Assembly (NCBI GenBank): GCA_002104905.1
Contig: MCFE01000187.1
Coordinates: 1-64,000, forward strand
Source: Basidiobolus meristosporus CBS 931.73
Lineage: Eukaryota > Basidiobolomycota > Basidiobolomycetes > Basidiobolales > Basidiobolaceae
Direction of reading: 5' to 3'
DNA length: 64,000 nucleotides
A program made the translations under genes and the position numbers. Within the stretch, counting starts at the first letter, position 1, and each line of letters opens with the position of its first letter. Shown piece by piece: positions 23,901 to 35,900 of this stretch. Below the pieces are notes generated by a model. That model was not told where the DNA came from. It saw nothing but the letters and a program-made list of their open reading frames with translations, and ran no database searches.

Positions 23901-26900
23901 TATCACCTTTATTTGACACTATCCTCAATTACAAATATGATTCAATGAAGCCTAACCATGCATTGGAAAATGATAAGCTAAGACTTGTTCCACTACACGG
24001 AAAAGAGGCAACTGAGGTAAACATAGATAGAACTATGCATATAGGGAGATGGCTACTAATATTCTACTATCCGATACTGTAGTATCCACTATCGTTAAAC
24101 GTATACGTGAGCAACAATGAAATTTTGTTCAGCTTAGATGCGGTCGGCGATTTAGTTTCCTACTACTTTGTTGAGCAAATCGCCAACAGCTTTACATCCG
24201 TGTTTGAGTCATTTATTGCTTTACCTTCAAACACACAGCTTCAACATATTCCCATACCACTAGAGAGCACTGCTTCTGCTGCTTATCCTACGGCATCAAA
24301 CGTACCCTCAGAGAATATAGTGTTATGTATACATCACCTCTTCGAGCGACAAGCTAAGCAATCACCTCAAAATTTAGCAGTTCAGTTCGAAAGCTCAGAA
24401 TACGTCAGTTATGATGAACTTAACAGCAGAGCCAACCAGCTAGCCCACCATCTGATTAAGCTTGGAGTTCGCCCTGACTCGATCGTTCCATTATGTCTCG
24501 ACAAGTCGATCTCAATGATCGTGGCAATGCTTGCCGTTCTCAAAGCAGGCGGTGCCTATGTTCCTCTTGATCCGAACAATCCTGTGGAGCGGAACAGATT
24601 CATTATTCAGGAGACAAAGGCGGAGGTGGTGTTGACACTGGGTCAATATACACAGTACTTCGATGAACGATCCCTGGCTTTGCTCGACATTGAAAACCTG
24701 TCGCTGGAACAGTATGACGCCACTAACCCGGAAGTGAGTGGGCTAAATGAGTCGAACCTGTGCTATGTGATCTACACCTCAGGTTCTACAGGGAAACCAA
24801 AGGGAGTAATGATGGAGCATCGCGGAGCATCAAGTTTCATTCAAACATTCAGTCGAGAATGGGGCATTGACTCCACTGATACCGCACTGCATTTCACTAA
24901 TTATACATTCGATCCCTCAGTGATTGAACTATTCTGCTCATTGGCAGTTGGTGCGTCAATCGCAATTGCCTCCAAAGACAGTCTTCTTTCTAATCTAGAG
25001 CTATGTATAAATACCATGAATGTCACGGCAATGGCTCTCACACCGACGGTTATCAATCTGATCGATCCTGTCAAGGTGCCATCAGTTAAGCGACTCGTGT
25101 TAGGTGGCGAAATGATGACCATAGGAATCCGTGACTTATGGTCACCTCATGTTGAACTTTGTAACGCATATGGTCCTACTGAAGCTGCTGTGGCTATTCT
25201 TGCCAACTGGAAGATGACTACCGAAACAGTGTGCACGAACATTGGCAAACCGATTGGAGTCAACACTGTTCTGATGATGGGGGCTAATATGAAGCCGGTA
25301 CCATTTGGTGTGATAGGCGAACTATGCCTCACGGGTCCTCAGCTTGCCCGTGGATACCTCAACAGATGCGACTTGACCGAGAAAGTCTTCGTTTCAAGTC
25401 CTTTCGTGTCCAACGAGCGCATATACCGAACTGGAGACCTGGCTCGGTTCAATGCTGATGGCTCGGTAGAACTGATGGGAAGAATCGACAACCAGATCAA
25501 GATCAATGGTTTGCGAATCGAGCTAGATGAGATCGAGCATGCTCTCCATGACCACTCAAGAGTGGCCAGAGCGTGTGTGATGGCTCTGATCACTGACCAG
25601 AAGACCAGTCGTAAGTCGCTGGTGGCCTTCATGACATTCCAGGGGCTGGAGATGGCTCATGCTGATCCCAAGTTCTTGAGTGAGCTTGAGGCCGAGCCCG
25701 CCTATGAATACATCGAGGAGCTGAAGGTTATTTGCCAGAAGAAATTACCTACATACATGGTCCCCAATCTATGGCTACCGCTCAGCACTATGCCAGTCAA
25801 TACTAGTGGGAAGATTGACCGCCGCAAGTTGTCAGATCTCTTCGTATCCTCGAACCTCGATGAGATCACGAGACTGTCCAAGTGTGGAAACGGACAGTGG
25901 AGACAACTCACAACACCCTTGGAGGTGAAGATCCAGGCGATATGGTCGGAGACGCTGAACATTCCGGCCGCCAGCATCACTGCCGATGACACATTCTATC
26001 AGCTAGGCGGTGACTCCATTTCAGCCATTCGAGTTTCGTCACTCTGTCGTCAGAGTGGGATCTCACTCTCGGTGAAGCAGATCATGCAAAACCCCACCAT
26101 CCGTTCGCTTGCCTCAGTTGCCACCATCCAGGAAGCTGTTGCCGACGAGTCTCCTCAGTGCTCCGATGGCGATGTTATCCTCACGCCAATCCAGAGACGC
26201 TTTCTGGGAGCCCCTCAGGATAACATGCATCACTTCAATCAATCGTGGCTTCTGAAATTACGGGAACCTACGACGAAGGAGGTACTCACCCGAGCAATCT
26301 TTGCCTTGGCAAAGCATCACGACGTGCTTCGTGGTCGATTCCCAGAGACTCAAGGGGAACGGAGGATGACAGTCGTGCCAATGAACGAGGTCTCCTTGCA
26401 AGTCCACCACCGCCAGGTGAGATCAGTTGCAGAGCTGAAGGAGCACACCCATCAGCTGCAACGAAGTCTCAACTTGGCCACTGGACCCATGTTCCATTTC
26501 TCACTGTATGAGCTGGAAGATGAATCCCAGCTACTGTTCATGACCATCCACCATCTAATCGTTGATCTGGTGTCATGGCGCATCATATGGGAGGACTTGG
26601 AGCAGCTGCTTCAGGGCAAGGGATGTGGGTACAAGTCGATGAGCTTCATGCAATGGAGTGCCATGCTCAACGAGTACGCCCAAGAGCTAGAGATTGACAT
26701 GTGGCCGTCTCAGAAGGTTTCTGAGCCGATAGTGAGTGATGCATCTCTCCTGGCACAGAACACATTTGAATCCACCAGATCCGTCTCCTTCACCTTGTTG
26801 GCCACCCAGACCGAAAAGCTCTTTGGCAAGTGTAACCTTCCATTCCAGACCGAAGCGACTGACCTGATGATCTCCTCGCTAGCCATTGCTTACTGCAAGG

Positions 26901-29900
26901 TATTCAATGTAGATAGCATGACCATCGGCATGGAGGGGCACGGAAGAGAGACCTGGCGTGATGGGATTGATGTGTCGAGAACTGTCGGCTGGTTCACCAC
27001 ACTCTACCCATTCGTCGTGGAGATAGCTCATCGCTCGGATCACTTGAGTATTCTGAAGAGAGTCAAGGATCAGCGCAAGCTGATGCCAGGGAATGGTATT
27101 GTCTATGGACTACTCCGGTACTTGAGCAACAAGCCTGACAATCCATTCAGGGATGATGTGATCCAGATTGGGTTCAACTACCTTGGCCGTTTCCAGCAAC
27201 TGGAGAGTAAGAACTCATTCTTTGAGCCGGTCGGAGCTCCTTACAACTTTGATCCGGCGGAAGTTTGTTTCGAGCGTTGCAGGGACCATGTCTTTGACAT
27301 CGTTGCTAATGTTGTTCATGACAGTTTCACAGCTGGAATCACTTACAATCCCAACTTGCACTCGGATGAAATCGTATCGGAATGGCTTTCTGCATGGAAG
27401 GACTCGCTCAACACTTTGATCGACAGTTGTGCCTCAATGGATGATGTGGAGCACACCCGAAGTGATTTCCCGCTAGTGAAATTCAGTGAAGCAGAGTTCG
27501 ACCTGTTCTACAATCAAAACCTGCCAAATATCGGAGTCGAGCGTAATCTCATTGAAGATATTCTACCATGCACCCCGTTGCAGGAAGGACTGATAGCTGG
27601 TATGTTCAAGGATGCCAATTACTACCATGTTCAGCAACAGTTTGAGATTACTGGTGACTTCAACCTGGCCAAGTTCCAAAATACGTGGGAAACCCTTGTT
27701 CGGGATCACGCCATTCTACGCACTGTTTTTGCAGAGTTTTCCACAATTGCATCACGCTTTAACTTCTTGCAGGTTGTGATGAAGCCCTCTAGACTTGACT
27801 GGTCTTTTGTTCACTGCACGCATAATTCTCTGGCGGAAACCATCACTGAAAATCTAGTTGCCGACAAAGCCAAATCCTTTCAGCTAGGTCAACCTAATTT
27901 AAGATTTATCTTGGTGGAAACGGATTTACAACACCGCGTACTCCTCATCAACTGGCACCATGCTATTCTTGATGCCACAGCGTGGGATATTGTACTGAAT
28001 GACTTCTACCATGTATATCATCAAAAAGCTCGTGTGGAAACCTATCCATTCGCGAAGTTTGTGGAGGAACTGTGTAGTAAACCCTCACAAGAACTAGATG
28101 CCGGGAAATCCTACTGGCAGGGTAAACTCTCACAGCTCAGCATTCCCCAATTCCCAAATCTGGGGGTCTCTAAGGACCTTTCTTCCACATTTTGTCGTGT
28201 AGAAGGCTCTATTGAAATCCCAATCAATAGGATTTCACAATTCGCTCAACGTCTTAACGTAACTCCATTTATATTGATCAAAGCAGCTTGGGCAATTCTA
28301 TTGCGGGAGTATACCCGCAGTGAGGATGTGGTCTTCGGGTATGTGATCAACGGAAGAAATGGTGAACTTGAAGGCGTTTCGACTATTGTTGGCCCGTGCA
28401 TCAACACCATTCCTTGTCGCGTGCATTGCGAGAGCGAGGGGAATGTTGTAACATGGCTGCAGGAAATCCATCAGAGCTACATATCCGACCTTTCCTATCA
28501 ACAGAACAGTTTGAGAGATATTCAAGAATGGGTGGGAACATCCCCACTGTTCGACACTATTATTAATTATAGGGTTGGCGACTCGTCTGGGACCGACACT
28601 ACTAATATTCGCAATGAAACGGAAGCAGAAAATGGGATTAAGCTTGTCCCGAAAGTCAGTAATGAAAGAACAGAGGTTGGAAAGGGGATTTATAGTAACT
28701 TGATGCAATCGTGTTACTAATGCAACGTATGGCTAATTCACTCTATCTTATAGTATGCATTAGTATTGAACATCGGCTCAAGCGGCAGTGAATATGTGTT
28801 CATTATCGATGCCAACGGTACACTGATACCACGACAATTTGTGAATCAAATTGCAAATGACTTCAAAACACTTTTTGGAGCCATGGTGCATGCAGTTCCT
28901 GACACCCAGATCAGTGATTTCTGTGTTTCGTTAAGCAAGACCCAAGCTCCCGTGACCAACCCGGCAACTACTTCATCTTGCCTAACGACGACAGATAGGT
29001 GTATTCACCAACTGTTCGAGGAGCAGGCAAAAGTGAATCCTCAGCGCATAGCGATCCAGTTTGAACTCTGTGAGTCTGTCTCTTATGAGGAGCTCAACTG
29101 CAGAGCTAACCAGCTGGCTCATCATTTGATTAAGCTTGGTGTCCGCCCAGAGTCAATGGTGCCCTTGTGCCTTGACAAATCTGTTGAAATGGTAGTGGCA
29201 ATGCTTGCTGTTCTCAAGGCTGGTGGTGCTTATGTTCCCCTTGATCCGAACAATCCAGTCGAGCGCAACAGATTCATCCTTGCTGAGACAAATGCACAGG
29301 TTGTAGTGACACTGGATGTGTACAGATCTACTTTCGATACAGTGACTGTGGTGCTCCTTGACTCCGACCTGGATCGTATTCGCACAAATCCCGAGGATAA
29401 TCCCGAGGTCACTGGCTTGAGTAGCTCGAACCTTTGCTACGTTCTGTTCACCTCTGGCTCAACCGGAACACCGAAGGGAGTGATGCTAGAGCACGCCGCG
29501 GTGGTTAGCTTCATTCACGCAATCCAACAAGAGTACGACTTCAGCCCCAAAGACTCGATACTGCAGTTCGCCAACTACACCTTCGATGCTTCGGTGTTCG
29601 AGATATACGTTCCCCTTGCCATCGGAGCTTCCGTAGCTATGGCACGAAAGGACTACCTACTCACGGATCTTGAGGAATGTATCAGGGAGCTGAGAGCAAC
29701 ATTTTTGATGCTGACCCCTACAATTGCTACTCTGATTGACCCACTTGAGGTCCCATCGGTACGGAACCTGATGTTCATAGGGGAGATGCTGACAACCACT
29801 GCACTGAACAAGTGGTCGCCGTATGTCGACCTGAGCAACGGTTACGGGCCGACTGAGTCGGCAGTCCTGACGACTGTCAACACGCAAATGAGCTCGACTA

Positions 29901-32900
29901 CCTCATGCTCGAATGTCGGCAAGCCAATCGGAAACAATAGGCTCTATGTTCTCGGTGACGACAACTACCCTGTTCCGTTCGGAGTGGTTGGTGAGCTTTG
30001 TGTTGCTGGATCCCAGCTCGCTCGGGGCTATCTGAACAGACCTGATCTGACGGACAGCGCGTTCATCACAAGCCCGTTCGTGTCGGCAGAACGTCTGTAT
30101 AAGACTGGGGACCTTGCTCGATTCAATAGTGACGGATCGGTGGAGCTGGTTGGGAGAAAAGATAACCAGATCAAGATCCATGGGCTGAGAATCGAGTTGG
30201 ATGAAATCGAGCATGCTCTCCATCAGCACTCCAAAGTCGCCAGAGCGTGTATTGTTCCTTTGGTCACTGACAAAGCCACTGATCACAAATCACTGGTTGC
30301 CTTTGTGACTTTCAACGACCTCGCTGACAGCAACTCACCGGTTGGTCTGATCGAGGAAAGTAACGACCAGAAGGTTGTAGAGTACTTCAAGGAGATCAAG
30401 GCACTTCTTCGGAAGAAACTATCTACTTACATGCTGCCTAACATATGGGTTCCTTTGAATAGAATGCCTACCACAACGAGTCAGAAGACAGATCGAAAGA
30501 GCCTAGCTGCACTGTATGCATCCGTGGATAAGGAGGATTTGATGAAGTGGAATCATTCCGACGCCTCTGGCCACGTTGGAGCAAGAACAGCAATGGAGCA
30601 GAGCTGGGTGGAACTCTGGTCGGCGGTTCTCAAGATCTCTCCAGATACGATTGGATCGCACGACTCTTTCTTCAGTCTCGGAGGTGACTCTATCCTAGCC
30701 ATCAGGCTGGTGGGTGTTGCTCATAAGGCTGGGTTCACGCTGACAGTCCATGATCTATATTTACATCCTACTATTGCTGAGCTTGCAATCACTTGTTTCC
30801 CCTTAAGCTCAGCAATTCCGGAAACCATGCCGGTTGAGAAATACTCCCTGCTCAAATTGGATGTTGAACAACTAGACCAAATGATTGAATACGAACTACC
30901 TCAGCATAACATTATGCCTGACGATGTCGTTGACATCTACCCCTGCTCTCCGATGCAAGAGGCACTTGTGGCTCTGAGCCTACAAGACAGCTCGAGCTAT
31001 GTCAGTCAGCTTGTGTACAAGTGCGAAGGCAACGTGGACCTGGAGCGACTTCGCGCCGCCTGGCACTCGGTGATTGAAGCAAACCCCATTCTTCGAACAG
31101 CGATCTTGTTCACCACTAGTGGCTTTGCTCATCTGAATGGCCTACAGGTTGTTCTTCGTAGCAAGAGCATAGAGTGGGATGTTCAGGAGTATGAGGATGC
31201 CACCTCGCTCGAAAACAGCTTGGCTCGAGCTTTGGAAGCTGACAGGTCTAAAGGAGTATCTGTGGGGCAACCACTGACTCGGTTCGCTTTGCTGAAGACC
31301 GCAGGCCCGAATGCATACCTCGTATGGACCATTCATCATGCCTTGTACGATGGCTGGTCTATGAATCACATCGTGTCGGATGTAGTGGCTGCCTATCAAG
31401 GTCATGATTTGCCGGCCAGACCACCGTACAGCATGTACATCAACTACCTGTTAGACACGGACAAGAGTCAAGCCATCAAGTACTGGAAGGAGAACTTGAG
31501 CTCAGCAACTTCAACACATTTAGGTGGCAATTCTCGAACTACTGAAGAGACGCAAATATCATCTGCAATCATTGAGAACATCCAGGCGGACTTCAGTTTA
31601 CTTGCTAGTGAACATAGCCTTACAATAGCTACCGTTGCATATTTAGCCTGGGCCATGGTGCTGAAGTATCATACTGGTAATCCGGACGTAGTGTTTGGAG
31701 TGGTGGACTCAGGTAGGAGCATTCCTCTCCACAACGTTCAAGATATTTGCGGTCCCTGTATCACGACATTGCCCACCCGCATCAATCTCTCAGATACTCA
31801 ATCCCTTTTGGATGCTCTGCGATTGATCCAAAACGCCCAGATTCAGCAACGTCAGTATCAGTCTATCGGGTTGCAGGATATTCTCAGGTATTGCTGTGAC
31901 ACGAGTGAAAGCTCACTCTTCGACACCCTCCTGGTTGTTCAAAATATCAACCAGGAGGGCGATAATGGAGGACTCTCTTCCATCGGCTTGGTGCAGTCTG
32001 TCACGTCTATGCCTATAGACTATCCAATTGTTATGGAGATAAGCTCTGAAGGCACGGATCACACAGTTGCTCTGACGTATAATGCGAAGATCTTGACCGA
32101 GTTTGAAGCATCCTGGATTATGAAGCATTTTGTGGAGGCGATCAAGGCGATTCTCTCCAATGTTCACGCTGCTGTCAAAGATGTCAGGGTTACAACTGCG
32201 GCAGAATTAGAGCTCATCGAGAGTTGGAGTACCGTAAGAAACACTGCATTACAATCTGAGTGCATTCATAGGTTTATTGAGCAACAGGCATTGCTCCACC
32301 CAGAGCATGTTGCAATCCAGTTCGAGGATACTGAATATGTTACTTATGGCGAACTCAACCGCAGAGCTAACCAGCTGGCTCATCATTTGATCAAGCTTGG
32401 TGTCCGTCCTGACTCCATAGTACCTCTCTGTCTTGATAAATCAGTTTCAATGGTAGTGGCAATGCTTGCAGTGCTTAAAGCCGGTGGTGCCTATGTTCCG
32501 CTTGACCCCAACAACCCTGCGGAGCGAAATGAATTCATTCTAAGGGAGACAAATGCTGAAGTCGTTATTACTTTAGATACATACAAGCAGAATTTCGACG
32601 GCCGAACCTGTGTTCTACTTGATTCTGAGGATCTGTCGCTGGTACAGAACTGCATTGATAACCCTCAGGTGATCGGTCTGGAGAATTCTAGCTTATGCTA
32701 TGTAATATATACCTCTGGCTCCACTGGATTGCCCAAGGGAGTGATGATGGAGCACCGAGGTGTTTCAAGCTTCATCCAAGGATTCCAGTACGTATGGAAC
32801 ATCGACGTATCGGACTCAGTCCTACAATTTGCCAATTATACCTTTGATGCATCCGTGATTGAGATATTCTGCGCATTGGCTGCAGGTGCCTGTGTTGCAC

Positions 32901-35900
32901 TTGCTTCCAAGGAGAATCTTCTCTCTAATATTGAGTGGTGCATCAACACCATGAATGTGACTTCACTGATGCTTACACCAACCGTGGCCACCTTAATTGA
33001 TCCTACCAAGGTGCGTTCCGTGAAGCGACTAGTGCTGGGTGGTGAGATGATGACAACGGCAGTCCGTGATTTATGGTCACCTTATGCCAAGCTGTACAAT
33101 GCCTACGGGCCTACTGAGGCTGCGGTGGCTATTTTAGCCAACTGCAACATTACCGAGGATACACTGTGTAGCAATATCGGCAAACCAATTGGAAGCTGCA
33201 AGATCGTGATCCTGGGAACTGATCTACAACCTGTGCCACTGGGCGTGACTGGTGAACTGTGTGTATCAGGTCCCCAGCTCGCTCGTGGCTATCTCAACCG
33301 ACCTGACCTTACGGAAAAGGCATTCGTGACCAGTTGCTCGGAACCTGATATCCGGATCTATCGCACCGGCGATCTGGCACTATTCAATGAGGATGGAACG
33401 GTCAAGATTGTTGGTAGAATCGACAACCAGATCAAGATCAACGGTTTGCGAATCGAGTTGGATGAGATCGAGCACGCTCTTCACGATCACTCAAGAGTGG
33501 CCAGAGCGTGTGTGATGGCACTGACCACTGACACGAAGACTAACCGCAAGTCGTTGGTGGCCTTCTTGGCATTCTACGGTACGGAGAGTATAACTACCAC
33601 TACAGAATTGCTTAAGGGCTCGCAAGCCAAGTCGGCCTCTGTGTACGTAGAGGAATTAAAATTGGCTGTGGGTCAGCGGCTACCATCATATATGATTCCA
33701 AATGTATGGCTACCGCTGAACATCATTCCGATCAACACCAGCGGAAAGGTGGATCGTCGTAAACTAGCCGATATCTTCGCATCTTTCAGTAATGATGACA
33801 TCTCAAAGATAATCATGGATGGAAAGGAGCGTGGCAATGAAGCAGTCACTTCATCAATTGACAGCGCTGGAGAGTCGTGGAACGATTTCGACGAGGTATC
33901 AAAGCCTCAAAATTCCATGCAACGCTTTATTCAAGAAGTCTGGTCCAAGGTGTTGAAAATTCCTCAGAGTAACATCGGCATCAACCACACTTTCCGCTCT
34001 CTGGGCGGGGATTCTATTTTGGCCATTCATGTTTCTTCCGAATGCCGTAAGCACAACATTCAGATCTCAGTACACAGCATGTTGAAAAATCACACCATCA
34101 TCCAACTGGCTGAGAACGCCAAAGTGAAAGCATCAGGAAATCAGATGGAGAACTCGTTGAGCCATGGCGAGGTTCATCTCTCTGCCAATCAACGGATGTT
34201 CTTGGAATTCGAGCAGGAGAACTACAACCACTTCAATCAGAGCTGGCTGTTCAGAATGCAGAACCCAACGAACAAGGCCAGTCTCCAATCGGCAGTTGGA
34301 TACCTCATCCTGAATCATGATATCCTTCGAAGCCGGTTCTCGCGTACACAGAACGAATGGAAGCTACGAGTTCTATCGCCAAAGGAGATGACGTTTGAAG
34401 TCCACCGTATGCAGGTCCAATCGAGAGACGAATTGAAGGCTTCTGTCCATCATCTTCAGCGTAGCCTGGATTTGATATCTGGACCTTTGTTCCAATTCGC
34501 TCTGTACGACTTACAGGATGGCCAACAGCTGATCTTCATGGCCGTCCATCACTTTATCATTGACCTTATGTCCTGGGGCCCTATCTGGGAGGAACTTGAA
34601 CTCCTACTTCGAGGGGAAACCCCCGTTGGCCAGTCCACATCGTATATGCAATGGAACAAAGCACTCTACGATTATGCCCAGACCTTGGAAATGGGGGCAT
34701 GGCCTACACAACCCCAGACGCCACCCATTATCTCGGACACGGAACTGCTGGCTAGAAACACCTTTGAATCCACAAATTCGATCTCTTTCAGACTCGACCC
34801 TTACTTTACGAGATTAGCCGAAACCTCCTGCGGGGCGACTACGAATGTAGAAGTGATCGATCTGTTGATTGCTTCGCTGGCATATTCTTATTGTTGTACA
34901 TTTGAGAGAGACTCTCTTTCAATTACCCTAGAAACCCATGGGCGCCAGCACAGGGATGAGGATGTGGACATTTCGAGGACTGTAGGCTGGTTCACCAATT
35001 TGTATCCGATTGTCGTACAATTGGGTACAAACCAACGTATGGAAGACGCCATTCGTCAAACCATCCTGCAGCATCGTGACATCCGTGGAAACGAGGTAAA
35101 CTACGGTCTTTTGAGGTACATGAACCAAAGAACCGCCTCATTGTTCGAAAAGGAGCCACCGCAAGTTACCCTAGGATACATGCCAAACACGGCAGCCCAT
35201 GGCCACTCTAGCTCCTGCTTACTTCCCATTTCACCTGACTCAGAGTACAAATTCGACCTGGGTGGCATTCCTTCCACATGGAAACGTCATCAAGTCTTCA
35301 ATTGTGCCGCACAGTATGTGGGAGACCAGCTTGAGGCCAGTATCACCTACAGCGAAGCACTCCATTCCAAATTTGAGGTACAGCCCTGGCTCGACCTATG
35401 GGAAACTGAATTGATAGATGCTATCAAGGCCATTTCGCAAGAAGCAACATCACCATGCGAATACTCCCAGCGTTACGTTCTACCATCTGAAAATGGGATT
35501 CTTTCGCCTCCACCGGAAGGGGATTCTTTTGTGAATGACAGCAAGGCGAATGCGGACGACTGCCTGACGTTGATCTCGAAGAACAGTGGCCCGACAATGT
35601 TTATCGTACATTGCGCTACTGGGGTGGGCAGCTACTTCCAGCTTTTGGGTCAATATATGAACTGCACCCTGTATTCCATCAGTGACCCCACTCTTGGAAC
35701 CAATGAATCATTTGACTCGGTGGAGACGATCGCCTCGAGATATCTGAAGGCAATTCTTCAGGTGCAGCCAGATGGGCCCTATTATCTGCACGGGTACTCG
35801 TTTGGTGGTCTGGTCGCCTTCGAGATTGCGCGTCAGCTCGAGCGGCAGGAGCGAGTGGTCGCGAGATTGACCATTATTGACACGCTGGCACCGCATACCG

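Noticed and set aside
24107-28720. Separate NRPS gene starting at 24107
   Set aside because: The start is GTG in the middle of a C domain, and the upstream frame ends inside a predicted intron. It is exon 2 of NRPS1.
28695-28763. Alternative intron 2 (GTAACT donor, 69 nt)
   Set aside because: It keeps the frame and has a better donor, but breaks the conserved TE-Y junction seen in C2 and across intron 1. Kept only as an alternative.
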